Source of the DNA: Desulfurivibrio alkaliphilus AHT 2 | Lineage (GTDB): Bacteria > Desulfobacterota > Desulfobulbia > Desulfobulbales > Desulfurivibrionaceae | Reading direction: 5' to 3' | Assembly: GCF_000092205.1 (NCBI RefSeq) | Contig: NC_014216.1 | Coordinates: 868,001 to 932,000 of the forward strand | Length of the DNA: 64,000 nt | Shown: piece after piece, positions 1 through 11,968 of the stretch | Layout: each line of letters starts with the position of its first letter | How positions within the stretch are numbered: position 1 is the first letter of the stretch | Notes under the pieces: generated by a model | What the model saw: only the letters and a program-made list of their open reading frames with translations | Database searches by the model: none | What the model was told of the DNA's origin: nothing | Made by a program: the position numbers and the translations under genes

Positions 1-1380
1 GATGACGGCCTGAGCGTGCTGATTCCGGTGCAGCTGGCCGCCCACCTGCGGCCGGAGCGCTTCGAGTGGCTGGTACCGGGAATGCTGGAGGAAAAAATCT
101 TTTTTCTGCTGAAAAATCTGCCGAAAAATTTACGCCGCCAACTGGTGCCCATCCCCCGTACCGCCGCGGAACTGGCGGAAAAGTTGCACGAAAAGTTGCA
201 ATCGGTCAATATCTCCCTTTACCAGGCCCTGGGGCAGGAAATTTACCACCGGTACGGGCTGCGGATCGAGGCGGCGGCCTGGCCGATCAAAGCATTGCCC
301 GATCATCTGCGCTGCCGCTTCTGTCTGGTGAACCAGGAGGACAAAATTCTCGCCTCCGGCCGCAATTTAAGCGCCCTGGCCAGCGGCGGCCCACCCGCAG
401 CGCCACCGCCCGACAAGGTGGTGGCGGCATTGCGCCAACGCTGGCAGCGGCAGAACATAAGCGGCGCCGAACTGCCCGAGATTCCTCAGCGACTGCCGAT
501 GACCGGCCCCGACGGGCAACTGATCGGCTATCTTTTTCCCGGTTTACAGGAGGATGATCGGGGCCGGGTAAACCTGCACCTGTTTACGGCGGAAAAACCG
601 GCGCACCTGGCCACCTGCCAAGGGCTGCTGCGGCTCTTTTGCCGGGAGTTTACCGCCCGCCTGAAAGGTTTAAGAAAAGACCTGACCTTCCCCCGCCAGC
701 ACTGGCGCTTGGCCCATGGGGTGGCCAGCCTGGAGGAGTTGAACCGGGCCATCGAGCAGTTTGTGCTGCGGGAGATTTTTGCCACCGGCAGCGGGGAGTT
801 GATCGGGGCGGCGGAATTTCAGGCCCGGGTGGAAAAATTGCGGCGAGATGGCTTTTACCAGGAGGCCCGGCGTTTATATGAGTTGATTCTGCTGGTTTTG
901 CAGGAGCGCTGGGAGACCCTTCAGGCCATTAATCGCCTGGTCCCGCCGGCTGCGGGAGGGCAAAGCAGGGTTGGCTCGGCGGCCGCCGCCGGTCTGCCCG
1001 CAGAGCTGATCGCGGAGTTGCAACAGGAGCTGGCGGAATTGCTGCCGCCGGATTTTTTGGAACACCATGACGCCGCCAGTCTGGCTCGCTTGCCTCGCTA
1101 TCTCAAGGCACTGCAGATCCGCACCCAACGGGCTTTAAGCGATCCCGCCAAGGACGCGGCCAAGGCCGCCCGCCTGGCCGCCTTTAAGCAACGGCTGCAA
1201 AAATACCCGGATGCAAGCGAGTTGTCGGCAGGCAAAAGATCGGTGCTGGCAGAGTATCGCCTGATGCTGGCGGAGTACAAGATAAGCCTTTTTGCCCAGG
1301 AGATCAAAACCATATTTCCTGTCTCACCGCAGCGCCTGGAGGAGAAATGGCGGGAGGTGGAAGGGGTGGTTCCGGTATAA
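1..1380 (+). CDS. hrpA: ATP-dependent RNA helicase HrpA, C-terminal part (5' truncated by window edge)
   Basis: The reading frame is open from base 1, so this is the 3' end of a longer gene; about 459 residues are visible. The stretch reading DDGLSVLIPVQL, then RFEWLVPGMLEEK and LPKNLRRQLVPIP, matches the DUF3418 C-terminal domain of DEAH-box helicase HrpA. The helicase core lies outside the window. HrpA-type helicases act on RNA in the cytoplasm and are linked to ribosome rescue and mRNA processing. The GTG at 16 is an internal codon, not the start. The gene converges on the TPR-methyltransferase gene, with a long palindrome in between. Identity is fairly sure; function in this organism is inferred from the family. 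Confidence 0.85.
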   Translation, partial: DDGLSVLIPVQLAAHLRPERFEWLVPGMLEEKIFFLLKNLPKNLRRQLVPIPRTAAELAEKLHEKLQSVNISLYQALGQEIYHRYGLRIEAAAWPIKALPDHLRCRFCLVNQEDKILASGRNLSALASGGPPAAPPPDKVVAALRQRWQRQNISGAELPEIPQRLPMTGPDGQLIGYLFPGLQEDDRGRVNLHLFTAEKPAHLATCQGLLRLFCREFTARLKGLRKDLTFPRQHWRLAHGVASLEELNRAIEQFVLREIFATGSGELIGAAEFQARVEKLRRDGFYQEARRLYELILLVLQERWETLQAINRLVPPAAGGQSRVGSAAAAGLPAELIAELQQELAELLPPDFLEHHDAASLARLPRYLKALQIRTQRALSDPAKDAAKAARLAAFKQRLQKYPDASELSAGKRSVLAEYRLMLAEYKISLFAQEIKTIFPVSPQRLEEKWREVEGVVPV

Positions 1381-1382
1381 CG

Positions 1383-1498
1383 GGCCGTAAGCGTTCAGCA
1401 GTGCCGCAGGTTCGGGCGATCAGTCAGGCGCAGCGTACCCCCTGTACGTAAGCCTGGCTGATCGCCCGAAGATGCGGTGCTGCTGGACGCTTACGGCC
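1383..1498. repeat. Long imperfect palindrome, copy A of a two-copy family
   Basis: Outer arms GGCCGTAAGCGT (1383-1394) and its exact complement (1487-1498) enclose a nearly continuous stem of about 50 bp per side, with a short centre near 1432-1453. The repeat fills the gap between two convergent genes and overlaps the last codons of the minus-strand gene. The right arm shares the pattern GCCTGGCTG, then CCCGAAG, TGCGG and CTGCTG with the palindrome near 45978-46121. It could serve as a bidirectional terminator, or be a REP/MITE-like element. Confidence 0.75.
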
Positions 1499-2900
1499 GC
1501 AGCAGGTAGAGACGGCCTTGTACCCACCGCTCCTTTTCCCGCCGCAGATCGCAGCGCCGCTCATTGACCACGGTGAAATCATGGCGGCTTGCCAGCTTGT
1601 GGATATAGCCCGGAGCGTGGGCGTAGCGACCGTTTTCCTGCAAAACAAAACCACCTTCACAATCAACTTCTTCCGTGGAAAAAAGCAGCAGCCCCCCGGG
1701 TGGCAACAGGTTGCCGATCTCGGCAAAGAAAGGTGCCAGATCACCAAGATAGTTAAGCACATCGGCGGCCACCACTAAGTCGTAAGTGGCGCGGTGTTGT
1801 TGGCAGAATTCCAGAATATCCTGCTGGTGCAGCTGGTCATAAACCATCTTTTCCCGGGCCTGGGCCAGCATACCGGCGGAGAGATCCACTCCGGTAAGTT
1901 CGGCCGCCTGGGCCAGAAAGGCCTCGCCGGCCAGGCCGGTCCCGCAGCCCAGATCCAAAAGCCGGTCAAACATTTGCCCGCCGGTGGCTTCCCGCAGCAT
2001 CTCGGCCATGATGAAAGGCACCCGGTAGCCCAACTGCTCCATCAGCTCACTTTCAAACTTTTCTCCGTAATGATCGAACAGGCTGGCCACGTACTCTTTT
2101 GGCGGGGACGCCGGGGTTTCCTCGCGCAGGGCCGCCAGCATATGCCGGGCGGATTCCGCCTGATGATCGAGGGCCACCAGTTTTTCAAAAAAGGTAATGG
2201 CCAACTCCTTTTCCTCCAGCTCCACCCACATGGCGCCCAGATGGCCAAGGGCCGGAGCATAGTCGGGATCAAATTCGATCACCCGGAGAAAACAGCGCAG
2301 CGCCTCGGTGTAACGGCTCATGCGGCGATAGAGCACCCCCAGGTTGTACAGCACCTCCCGGTCGTCGGGGGCGGCGGCCAGGGCCCGGTGATAAATGTGG
2401 GCGGCGGCGGAAAATTTTTCCAACCGGGTTAAGGCCAGGGCCAGGTTGTAGAGGGTATCGACATCGTTTGGCGCCAGGTGCAGCGCCTCCTGGTAAGCCT
2501 CCACCGCCAAAGCTTCCTCGCCGCGTTGCAGGCGGGCGGTGCCCAGGTTGTACCAGGCTCGGTGGTGTTCGGGTTTTAAGGCCAGGGCCTGGCGGTAAAA
2601 GTCGATGGCCAGTTCATCCTCGCCCCGATCATGACAGAGGGTGCCCAACTGCAGGTGGAGGTCGGCATGCGGCGGAGCCAGGCGGCGGGTTTCGGCAAAA
2701 CAGCGGCGCCCCTTATCGGCCTCGCCGGCAACCTGATAAAGCAGGCAGAGGGCAACCCGGGCATCCAGGTGGTCGGGACAATTTTTTAAAATATCCCGGT
2801 AAAGATCTTTCGCCCGCTGAAAATCTCCCTGTTCCTGGGCCTCGGCGGCGGCCAACAGTTTATCTTCCGCCTCCGGCTGGTTTTCCGGACAATAATGCAT
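1491..2900 (-). CDS. TPR-repeat SAM-dependent methyltransferase
   Basis: 469 residues. About seven tetratricopeptide repeats (roughly 12-260, with recurring AWYNLG/TLYNLA/VLYNLG cores) are followed by a class I methyltransferase domain with SAM-binding motif DLGCGTG at about 316-322 and a VVAADVLNYL strand after it. TPR-methyltransferase fusions are a known architecture; the TPRs probably bind a protein partner or substrate. The substrate cannot be told from sequence. It is the last gene of the minus-strand signalling cluster, about 105 bp behind the HD-GYP gene, so it may have its own promoter. No signal peptide; cytoplasmic. Confidence 0.8.
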   Translation of the reverse strand: MHYCPENQPEAEDKLLAAAEAQEQGDFQRAKDLYRDILKNCPDHLDARVALCLLYQVAGEADKGRRCFAETRRLAPPHADLHLQLGTLCHDRGEDELAIDFYRQALALKPEHHRAWYNLGTARLQRGEEALAVEAYQEALHLAPNDVDTLYNLALALTRLEKFSAAAHIYHRALAAAPDDREVLYNLGVLYRRMSRYTEALRCFLRVIEFDPDYAPALGHLGAMWVELEEKELAITFFEKLVALDHQAESARHMLAALREETPASPPKEYVASLFDHYGEKFESELMEQLGYRVPFIMAEMLREATGGQMFDRLLDLGCGTGLAGEAFLAQAAELTGVDLSAGMLAQAREKMVYDQLHQQDILEFCQQHRATYDLVVAADVLNYLGDLAPFFAEIGNLLPPGGLLLFSTEEVDCEGGFVLQENGRYAHAPGYIHKLASRHDFTVVNERRCDLRREKERWVQGRLYLLRP

Positions 2901-3005
2901 GGTTCAACCTTGTGTTTTTCGGCTGCCCGCCGCCTGCGACTCGGCCCTTTGAGCGTTTTGGTCGGCCTGTTAAGGAGCTTGGGCGAAACCCGGGTGGTTG
3001 CTGTT

Positions 3006-4598
3006 CTATTCGCCGATCCGGCGCCAGATCTTTTGAAAATCATCCTCACAGGCCAAAAAGGCCTCGACGATGACCGGGTCAAAGTGGCTGCCCGCCGACT
3101 CCACAATGATTTTACGGGCCGTGGCGTGGTCCATGCCCTCCTTGTAGACCCGGCGGGAGCGCAGCGCGTCGTAGACATCGGCCAGGCTGACGATCCTGGC
3201 CACCAGGGGAATCTCTTCGCCGGCCAGCCCCCGGGGGTAGCCGCTGCCGTCCCAGCGTTCATGGTGCCCCTCGGCGATTTCGATGCCGAAGCGGATCAGG
3301 TCGCTGCCGGGATACTGGCGATCCACCGCCAGCAGGGTTTCCGCCCCGATGGTGGCATGCTCCTGCATAATGGCAAATTCCTCCGCTGTCAAGCGCCCGG
3401 GTTTGAGCAGGATGGCATCGGGGATACCCACCTTGCCGATGTCGTGCAGCGGGCAGGCGGCGTAGAGATTGTCGATGAAGGACTCGTCGATCAACTTGCA
3501 AAACCTTGGCATGGTTTGCAGGTGGCGGGCCAGGACCCGGCTGTATTCCCGGAAGCGTTCCAGATGCTCGCCGGTTTCCGGGTCGCGGGATTCGGCCAGC
3601 TTGGAAAGCGAGAAGATGGCGGCCAATTGGGCCCGGGAAATTTCCTGCACCTGCTGGCGCACCCTTTGTTCCAGGAGTTGATTGTGCTGTTCAATTTCCT
3701 GCTTATAGTGCAGTTCCTGGTCGTAAAGTCGCTTTTTCACCAGGCTGGCATTGACCCGGGCCCGGAGCAGGACCGAGTTGAAGGGCTTGGCCAGGTAATC
3801 ATCGGCCCCGGCCTCCAGGCAGCGCACCACACTGTTGATATCACCCACCGCCGAGATCATCAGCACCGGGACATGGCGGATCAGCTCGTTTGCCTTGATG
3901 CGGCGCAAGACCTCGTAACCGTCCAGCTCCGGCATCAGGATATCCAGCAACACCAGGTCGAAGGCTCCCGTTTCCAGCATGGCCAGGGCCTGCCGGCCAT
4001 TTTCCGCCTCCATCACCAAGTAACCCAAACGGCGCAGGCGGCGGCTTAATACCTCGCGGTTGGCCGTGATATCATCGACCACCAGGATCAGCGGCTTTTC
4101 TCCCCGATCATCAATGGCTTGCAGGGCTTTTGCTTCCGTGCGGCCGGGGGGTGTTTTCGGGGTCGGCGCGGCGGCGGGTTTACCGGGGGTCACGCCCTGC
4201 CGGTAGCCGGTCAGGGGCAGTTGCTGTAGCTTGTTGACCTCCTGCAGGACCAGCCGGGACAAGACGTAAAACTCTTGCAGTTGGCCGGTAAAATCGGGAA
4301 CTTCAGGGTTTTCCTCATGATCCTCCAGCAGCATCTCGGTGTAACCCAGGATGTTGTTCAAAGGGTTGCGCAGGTCGTGGCGGGCGGTGGCTACATCAAA
4401 ACCGGCGCCGGCCTGGAGGGCCGACAAGGATTTAATCAGATCCATGATCTCCTTGCTGGCCCGGTTGATCTTGGCCAGATCCTCCTTGCTCTCTTGTTCC
4501 AGCCCGCCACAGCCGGTGACCATGTTTTCACTTTGATCGAGCAATTTTACGGCCAGATCCAACAGGTTCCACTTGTGTTCGGGGACGCGAGGATTCAT
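3006..4598 (-). CDS. HisKA-like / response regulator / HD-GYP phosphodiesterase
   Basis: 530 residues. An N-terminal dimerisation/phosphoacceptor-like segment (about 65-130) carries [18 protein letters not shown], with His74 where kinases are phosphorylated, but no ATPase domain follows. A REC domain (about 168-285) has the DD pair near 175 and phospho-acceptor Asp219. A coiled coil leads to an HD-GYP domain (about 325-520) with CPLHDIGK (His385, Asp386) and [11 protein letters not shown] (445-455), the signature of an active c-di-GMP phosphodiesterase. Its start overlaps the stop of the upstream histidine kinase gene by 4 bp (ATGA), so the two are very likely translated together and may signal to each other. 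Confidence 0.9.
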   Translation of the reverse strand: MNPRVPEHKWNLLDLAVKLLDQSENMVTGCGGLEQESKEDLAKINRASKEIMDLIKSLSALQAGAGFDVATARHDLRNPLNNILGYTEMLLEDHEENPEVPDFTGQLQEFYVLSRLVLQEVNKLQQLPLTGYRQGVTPGKPAAAPTPKTPPGRTEAKALQAIDDRGEKPLILVVDDITANREVLSRRLRRLGYLVMEAENGRQALAMLETGAFDLVLLDILMPELDGYEVLRRIKANELIRHVPVLMISAVGDINSVVRCLEAGADDYLAKPFNSVLLRARVNASLVKKRLYDQELHYKQEIEQHNQLLEQRVRQQVQEISRAQLAAIFSLSKLAESRDPETGEHLERFREYSRVLARHLQTMPRFCKLIDESFIDNLYAACPLHDIGKVGIPDAILLKPGRLTAEEFAIMQEHATIGAETLLAVDRQYPGSDLIRFGIEIAEGHHERWDGSGYPRGLAGEEIPLVARIVSLADVYDALRSRRVYKEGMDHATARKIIVESAGSHFDPVIVEAFLACEDDFQKIWRRIGE

Positions 4599-6127
4599 GA
4601 GCTCACCTGTGCTTTGCCATTTTTTTCATCCTGCCGGGCCGTCAGGGGCAGGGAGACGGTGAAGGTGGCGCCGGCGCCGGGGCGGCTGGTGGCCTTGATA
4701 TCGCCACCCATCATCCGACAAAAATAGCGGGAAATGACCAACCCCAGGCCGGTGCCGCCGTATTTACGGGTGGTGGAGGAGTCGGCCTGGGTAAAGGGCT
4801 GAAAGATTTTTGCCAGTTGCTCTTCAGACATGCCAATACCGCTGTCACTGACGGCAAACTCCAGCCTCGGCTGCCGCCGGAGGCGGCAAAGGCTGGCCTT
4901 GAGCATGATCTCCCCGTCGGTGGTGAACTTAGTGGCATTACTTAACAGGTTGTATAAAACCTGGCGCAGCTTGGTGGCGTCGGTAAAGAGCGTGATCTCC
5001 TCAGGCGGGGTGTCGACCTGCAACCGGTTGTTGTTTTTGACCACCAGCGGCCGAATGGTGTTCACCACGTCGTTTAGCAAAGGCTCCCACTGAACTTCCT
5101 CCAGGTGCAAATCCAGCCGACCGGCCTCGATCTTGGAGATATCGAGGATATCGCTGATCAGCATCAAGAGGTGCTGGCCGGCGCTTTTAATCTTTTCCAG
5201 ATCCTCGCTTATTTCCCACTCGCCCCATTCGCTGGCATCCTCGAGCAGCAATTCGCTGTAGCCTATGATGGCGTTTAAGGGGGTGCGCAGCTCGTGGCTC
5301 ATGTTGGCCAGGAAACGGCTTTTGGCCCGGTTGGCCGATTCGGCGGTTTCCTTGGCCTGTTGCAGCAGGCGTGATTGCGCTTCCAGCTCGCGGGTCCGCA
5401 CCTGGACTTTTTCTTCCAGCGAGTCGCGCTCTTCCAGCAAGGCCCAGTAGAGCATGGCGCTGTTGATGGCGCTGGAAATCTGGCTGGCCAGGCTGGCAAG
5501 CCCCAACTGGACGTTGCCGTCGGGCACGATTTCCGCGTAAACCTTGCCGGCGGCCTCGGCATTGCCGGCCAGAACAACGCCGATCAACTCATCCTTGCCG
5601 CTCATGAAGGGCTGGGTGAGCATGGAAACCAGGGTGGAATCAATGGGGGTGTCGCTACCGATCAGCAGGGGGATGGCCATGAGGTGGTCCATCTCAAGCT
5701 GCTTGGCCAGCGGCGCCAGCAGGGGGAACGGGTGGTCCGGGGTATGGATAAGGGGGCGGTTTTGGCGCAGCGGCGCCAGCAGGGGGGAGTCGGCGGCAAG
5801 GCGCAAAGAGGCCAGCTCCGGCTCCCAGTGATCTTCAAAAAAACCGTCGTGGGCGGCCACGTTGAACTTGCCCCCCAGTTGCTCATCCAGCAGCACCAGG
5901 CACCGCTGGCAGCCGATCTCGTAGAGCACCACCGGGGGGATTTCCGCCGCAATACGCCGGATATCCAGCACCCCGGTGGTGCGCTGGCCCAGGTCGTGCA
6001 GGGCGCGGAAAATCCTGTTTTGATGCTCCAGTTGCCGCTGAGTCTTGTAGAGCTTGTGCTCGGTGCGAAACAGGGTCTTGAGCTGCTCGGCAAGCTGTTC
6101 GTTTTCGGCCTCTAGGTCACGATGCAT
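4595..6127 (-). CDS. GAF-domain sensor histidine kinase
   Basis: 510 residues with no membrane segment. A short coiled coil precedes a GAF-type sensor region (about 35-230). A second coiled coil leads to HisKA with [17 protein letters not shown] (His278), then a HATPase_c domain with [15 protein letters not shown] and GGTGLGL boxes. All catalytic motifs are intact. There is no receiver domain; partners are probably the REC domain of the HD-GYP protein (4-bp overlap downstream) and the single-domain REC protein upstream. The start lies 16 bp inside the FIST gene, so the cluster appears translationally coupled. The signal is unknown. Confidence 0.9.
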   Translation of the reverse strand: MHRDLEAENEQLAEQLKTLFRTEHKLYKTQRQLEHQNRIFRALHDLGQRTTGVLDIRRIAAEIPPVVLYEIGCQRCLVLLDEQLGGKFNVAAHDGFFEDHWEPELASLRLAADSPLLAPLRQNRPLIHTPDHPFPLLAPLAKQLEMDHLMAIPLLIGSDTPIDSTLVSMLTQPFMSGKDELIGVVLAGNAEAAGKVYAEIVPDGNVQLGLASLASQISSAINSAMLYWALLEERDSLEEKVQVRTRELEAQSRLLQQAKETAESANRAKSRFLANMSHELRTPLNAIIGYSELLLEDASEWGEWEISEDLEKIKSAGQHLLMLISDILDISKIEAGRLDLHLEEVQWEPLLNDVVNTIRPLVVKNNNRLQVDTPPEEITLFTDATKLRQVLYNLLSNATKFTTDGEIMLKASLCRLRRQPRLEFAVSDSGIGMSEEQLAKIFQPFTQADSSTTRKYGGTGLGLVISRYFCRMMGGDIKATSRPGAGATFTVSLPLTARQDEKNGKAQVSS

Positions 6128-7308
6128 GCCACCACCGCGCTGTAATTGTGGAAGAAATTACTTTGCCGGATGGGCCCGATTTCACCGTAGGTGTAAAAGC
6201 CCAGCCAGGGGACATCGTGGTCGATCCCCATTTGCAGGCGGCTGATCAGTCGGTTTTTTTCCTCCTCCCGGAACATCATCCGCCCCCGGCCGGCGCAATC
6301 GAAATGGGCCACCAGGCAGGGGCGACGGCCCGCCAGTTGCCGCTTGATCTCCAGGTTCAAGGTTTCCGCCCCGGAGTACATTTTCTGAAAATCCCGCCGG
6401 GTCATCCACACCGGAATGCCGGAGGTGGCGTCAAGCTCGGTGGGTAACAGTACGGAACCGTCGCTTTCATCCTTGGCCGGGGTGAAACGGACGATGTAGC
6501 CCTCGTAATCGTCGGCCATGGCGTCCGGGGTGCGGAAGCTGAAGCAGAGGTGCACCCGGGCCTGGTCCAGGTTTTCCTCGTCATCGGTGCCCAGGTACTC
6601 CTTGAAGATTTCCAGGGCCGGTTTGCCGTCGATCTCGTAAACCTTGTTGCCCTCGCAACGGGTAATCATCCGCTCCCGGCCGATGGGCACGCAGCCATGG
6701 CTGATGCCGGAGACAATCTCCGCCGGGCCACACAGTACGGCGCCGGCAACGCCGTCGGAGAAGACCTGGTCGTCGCAGTACTGGTAGGTGCGGGTCAGTT
6801 GCCAGTTGTCGGCTGCGGCCCCGCCGAAAATGGGGAGAAAACGCTCGGGCCGGGCGGTGTCTTCAAAGCCGTTGCGGAAACGGTCGAAATTAACGTGAAT
6901 GCCGTCGGTGAACAGGAACAGGGCGGCGGCATCGGCGGGGATGGCGCCCAGCTTGGCGGCGGTGTCGCAACCGGCGGCGTAGGGGTCGTCGCGCAACCCC
7001 TGGGTCATGGCGTGGATAAAGCGCAGTTCGTCTGATTGCCACACCATCACCGCCAGGGCATGGCTTTCTTCGATGGCCTGCTCGTGGACGATGATGCCCT
7101 CGGCGGAGCAACCGATCAGCGGCGCCCGGCCGCCAGCCTCCCGCACGGCGGCCACCAGTTTTTCCTGGGGGTAGCCGACGGTGGCAAACATCATCATAAA
7201 GTCGCAACGATCGATTCCGGCTTGGGCCATGGCGGCCTGAACGGCCTCACGCCCGGCCTCGGAGGGGTTACGATGAATACTTGTGCCGACTCCTGTGCGG
7301 GTGGTCAT
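6112..7308 (-). CDS. FIST-domain sensory protein
   Basis: 398 residues. The layout fits a FIST N domain followed by FIST_C: an N-terminal half with [15 protein letters not shown] and LIGCSAEGI, and a C-terminal half ending in [15 protein letters not shown] proteins are cytoplasmic small-ligand sensors (amino acids have been proposed) that sit next to kinases and c-di-GMP enzymes, as here. The ATG at 7308 has an AAGGA ribosome site 6 bp upstream. It lies between the CheY-like gene (28 bp away) and the GAF kinase (16-bp overlap). It probably supplies the input to the kinase; the ligand is unknown. Confidence 0.85.
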   Translation of the reverse strand: MTTRTGVGTSIHRNPSEAGREAVQAAMAQAGIDRCDFMMMFATVGYPQEKLVAAVREAGGRAPLIGCSAEGIIVHEQAIEESHALAVMVWQSDELRFIHAMTQGLRDDPYAAGCDTAAKLGAIPADAAALFLFTDGIHVNFDRFRNGFEDTARPERFLPIFGGAAADNWQLTRTYQYCDDQVFSDGVAGAVLCGPAEIVSGISHGCVPIGRERMITRCEGNKVYEIDGKPALEIFKEYLGTDDEENLDQARVHLCFSFRTPDAMADDYEGYIVRFTPAKDESDGSVLLPTELDATSGIPVWMTRRDFQKMYSGAETLNLEIKRQLAGRRPCLVAHFDCAGRGRMMFREEEKNRLISRLQMGIDHDVPWLGFYTYGEIGPIRQSNFFHNYSAVVACIVT

Positions 7309-7336
7309 GGCTATTCCTTAAAAGTTATCGGTGAAG

Positions 7337-7723
7337 TTAGGGCTCAGGGGCGGCGGCCGCTTTATGCAGCAGCTTGTCGATCTTGCTTAGCAGCCGCCGC
7401 AGGTCGATGGGCTTGGTTTCAAATTCGTCACAGCCGATAGCCAGTGCCTTGCGCCGGTCGCTGTCCTGGGCGTGGGCGGTGAGGGCGATTATCGGCAGGG
7501 TGGCGGTCTCCCGCTGGGCCCTGAGGAGGCGGGTGGTCTCCCAACCGTCGAGTTCCGGCAGGCTGAGGTCCATCAGGATCAAGTCGGGAATGATGGCGGT
7601 GGCCATGCTCAAACCCTGGCGGCCGTCGACGGCCTCGAGCACCTCGAAGCCGCGTCGTCGCAGGCGCCGCGAGAGCATGTCCCGGTTCATTTCATTGTCT
7701 TCAACCAGTAGAATTTTGACCAT
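7337..7723 (-). CDS. Single-domain response regulator (CheY/DivK-like)
   Basis: 128 residues if started at the ATG at 7723, where the receiver domain begins (MVKILLVEDNEMNRDML). The open frame runs further upstream to 7807, but those residues do not look like a receiver. The acidic pocket is at ED 8-9, the phospho-acceptor is Asp52 (LILMDLSLPELDG), and a conserved Lys follows near the C-terminus (FETKPIDL). No output domain. First gene of the minus-strand signalling cluster; likely a phosphate relay between kinase and HD-GYP protein. No strong ribosome site at 7723, so the start is not certain. Confidence 0.85.
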   Translation of the reverse strand: MVKILLVEDNEMNRDMLSRRLRRRGFEVLEAVDGRQGLSMATAIIPDLILMDLSLPELDGWETTRLLRAQRETATLPIIALTAHAQDSDRRKALAIGCDEFETKPIDLRRLLSKIDKLLHKAAAAPEP

Positions 7724-7780
7724 GATTGCCCAGATCGGCTCCCAGCCCACGTTCTGTTTATGTTCTGTTAACCTTAGTAA

Positions 7781-7807
7781 ATAATATTTATCGTTATCGA
7801 ATGTCAA
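7781..7807 (-). promoter_or_regulatory. Candidate sigma-70 promoter for the signalling cluster
   Basis: On the minus strand TTGACA (7802-7807) is followed after 15 bp by TATTAT (7781-7786). The spacer is shorter than ideal. It lies about 60 bp upstream of the CheY-like start, in an AT-rich stretch unlike the surrounding GC-rich DNA. Confidence 0.4.
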
Positions 7808-7854
7808 GAGTGCTTTTAATTAATTAGTAAAACACCTGTGCAGGCAAGTGCACC

Positions 7855-7883
7855 TTGACAGCCAGCCTTTGCGGTCACATAAT
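7855..7883 (+). promoter_or_regulatory. Sigma-70-type promoter of the hsp20 gene
   Basis: TTGACA (7855-7860), a 17-bp spacer and CATAAT (7878-7883) make a near-consensus promoter about 70 bp upstream of the Hsp20 start. No convincing CIRCE element or sigma-32 site was seen. Confidence 0.6.
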
Positions 7884-7952
7884 TTAATTTGTAAATTTGC
7901 ATGTAAGCCATGAAGCTGTCTGTTGATTTTTTGTGTTAAGGAGCGTGAAACC

Positions 7953-8369
7953 ATGGATGAACGCAGCAAGCGCATCCTGCTGGAGAAGGGGATGAACCGC
8001 ATGGCCCGGGAACTGGGACGGCGAGGAATAAACCCTATGGCGGGGGCTTGGTCGGTACCCACCGATATTTTTGAAACCGATCAAGAGTTTGTCGTCTGCC
8101 TGGAACTGGCCGGGGTCGATCCGACCGCCATTCAGGTAATCGCCGAGGAAACCCGGCTTACCGTCTCCGGAGAGCGAAAATACAACTTTCCTGCCGAGGT
8201 GCGGCGGGTGCATCAACTGGAAATTGAACGGGGCCATTTTGAAAAACGGATCTCTTTGCCCTGGCCCATTGATGTGGCGGCCGCCGGGACCGAATTCCGC
8301 CAGGGCTTCCTGGTAATTACCATGCCCAAACAGCGGCGGCGGGTAACCATTCCGGTATCGGCCGGATAG
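7953..8369 (+). CDS. Small heat shock protein, Hsp20/alpha-crystallin family
   Basis: 138 residues from the ATG at 7953, preceded by AAGGAG at 7938-7943; the longer frame from TTG at 7923 reads through this ribosome site and is rejected. The alpha-crystallin domain runs from about residue 30 to the end (PTDIFETDQEFVVCLELAGV, then LTVSGERKY and GHFEKRISLPWPID) and ends in ITMPKQRRR. ATP-independent holdase that keeps unfolded proteins soluble in the cytoplasm. Followed 52 bp later by lon in the same direction, giving a holdase-protease quality-control pair, possibly one transcript. Confidence 0.9.
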   Translation: MDERSKRILLEKGMNRMARELGRRGINPMAGAWSVPTDIFETDQEFVVCLELAGVDPTAIQVIAEETRLTVSGERKYNFPAEVRRVHQLEIERGHFEKRISLPWPIDVAAAGTEFRQGFLVITMPKQRRRVTIPVSAG

Positions 8370-8421
8370 GCCGCGGCGCTTGCGCCGCCCTGTGATTATC
8401 ATTAACCAACGGTGAAACAAG

Positions 8422-10887
<2,466 letters not shown>

Positions 10888-10915
10888 AGTAGCGGGCGGT
10901 GATTGCGCCACAACA

Positions 10916-10953
10916 GGGCAAGCGGATCGGCATGATAGCCGGCCCGCTTGCCC
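10916..10953. terminator. Bidirectional terminator-like hairpin between lon and mscS
   Basis: GGGCAAGCGG (10916-10925) pairs perfectly with CCGCTTGCCC (10944-10953), and the 18-base loop contains a further CGGC/GCCG pairing. It lies in the 77-bp gap between two convergent stop codons. There is no clear T-tract on either strand. Confidence 0.55.
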
Positions 10954-10964
10954 CGGCAAAAGCT

Positions 10965-11807
10965 TCAAGCGGCCGGCTTTTCCTGGTAAAAATGCACGTC
11001 CCGCTGGGGGAATGGAATGGTGATCCCTTCGGCGTCAAAGGCCTTTTTGACCTTTTCCTGCATATCCCAGTAATAGGGCCAGAGATCATCGGTGGGCACC
11101 CAGGCCCGCACGATGAGGTCCACCGAGCTGTCACCCAGGCCACCGACACAGATCCGGGGCTCCGGCTCGGCCAGGGAGCGTGGGTCTTCCTCCACCAGGC
11201 GTCGGCAAATTTCCTTGGCCTGGTCGATGTCATCGTCGTAATGGATGCCGAAGGTCATGTCGCAGCGGCGTTTGTCGTAAATGCCTACATTGACCACGGC
11301 GGAGTTGGCCAGGCTGCCGTTGGGAATTACGATGCGCCGATTGTCGAAGGTGTTGACCACGGTATAGAGGATCTGGATCTCCGCCACCGCCCCCAGGAAA
11401 CCCTGGGCCTCGATGGTGTCGCCGACCTTGAAGGGCTTGAAGATCAGGATCAGTACCCCGCCGGCAAAGTTGGCCAGGCTGCCCTGCAGCGCCAGCCCCA
11501 CCGCCAGGCCGGCGGCACCGATAACGGCAATGAACGATGTGGTGGCCACACCGACCATGGAGGCCACGGAAATCAGCAGCAGAATCTTCAGGGTAACCCC
11601 GGCGAAGCTGCAGAGAAATTTGACCAGGGTGGGGTCTTTGCTTTCAAGTTTCCGCGCAAGCAGATTTACCAGCCGATTGATCAGCCAAAGGCCGACCAGC
11701 AGAGTCGCCAGGGCCAGCACGATTTTGGGTGCAAAGGACAACGTCATCTCCATGAACTGCTGCAGCAACTGGCCGGCCTGATCGCCGGTTCCGAAAAAAT
11801 CGTCCAT
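10965..11807 (-). CDS. Small-conductance mechanosensitive channel, MscS family
   Basis: 280 residues, close to E. coli MscS. About three N-terminal membrane helices (roughly 25-50, 65-85, 90-120) are followed by the pore helix rich in Ala/Gly (AVIGAAGLAVGLALQGSLAN) and the cytoplasmic beta domain with GVLILIFKPFKVGDTI and VIPNGSLANS. The C-terminal cage ends in IPFPQRDVHFYQ. It opens under membrane tension to release solutes during osmotic downshock; inner membrane. Single gene, convergent with lon. Confidence 0.93.
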   Translation of the reverse strand: MDDFFGTGDQAGQLLQQFMEMTLSFAPKIVLALATLLVGLWLINRLVNLLARKLESKDPTLVKFLCSFAGVTLKILLLISVASMVGVATTSFIAVIGAAGLAVGLALQGSLANFAGGVLILIFKPFKVGDTIEAQGFLGAVAEIQILYTVVNTFDNRRIVIPNGSLANSAVVNVGIYDKRRCDMTFGIHYDDDIDQAKEICRRLVEEDPRSLAEPEPRICVGGLGDSSVDLIVRAWVPTDDLWPYYWDMQEKVKKAFDAEGITIPFPQRDVHFYQEKPAA

Positions 11808-11968
11808 GACTAAACCCTCGAGAGAAATATTTTGCAGATAACTCCGCCCAAACCAGCCAAGTTTGCTCCTGCTGCCGGTGCTGAAAAATCAGGATCCTGC
11901 CTTCCCATAGCGGTTGCGCTTTTGCTTGTCAACCTTAACTCCCCGCATTACCCGGTGGTGGCCCGCTG

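Noticed and set aside
7923-7952. Longer Hsp20 start at TTG 7923
   Set aside because: The AAGGAG ribosome site would lie inside the coding region; the ATG at 7953 is correctly spaced.
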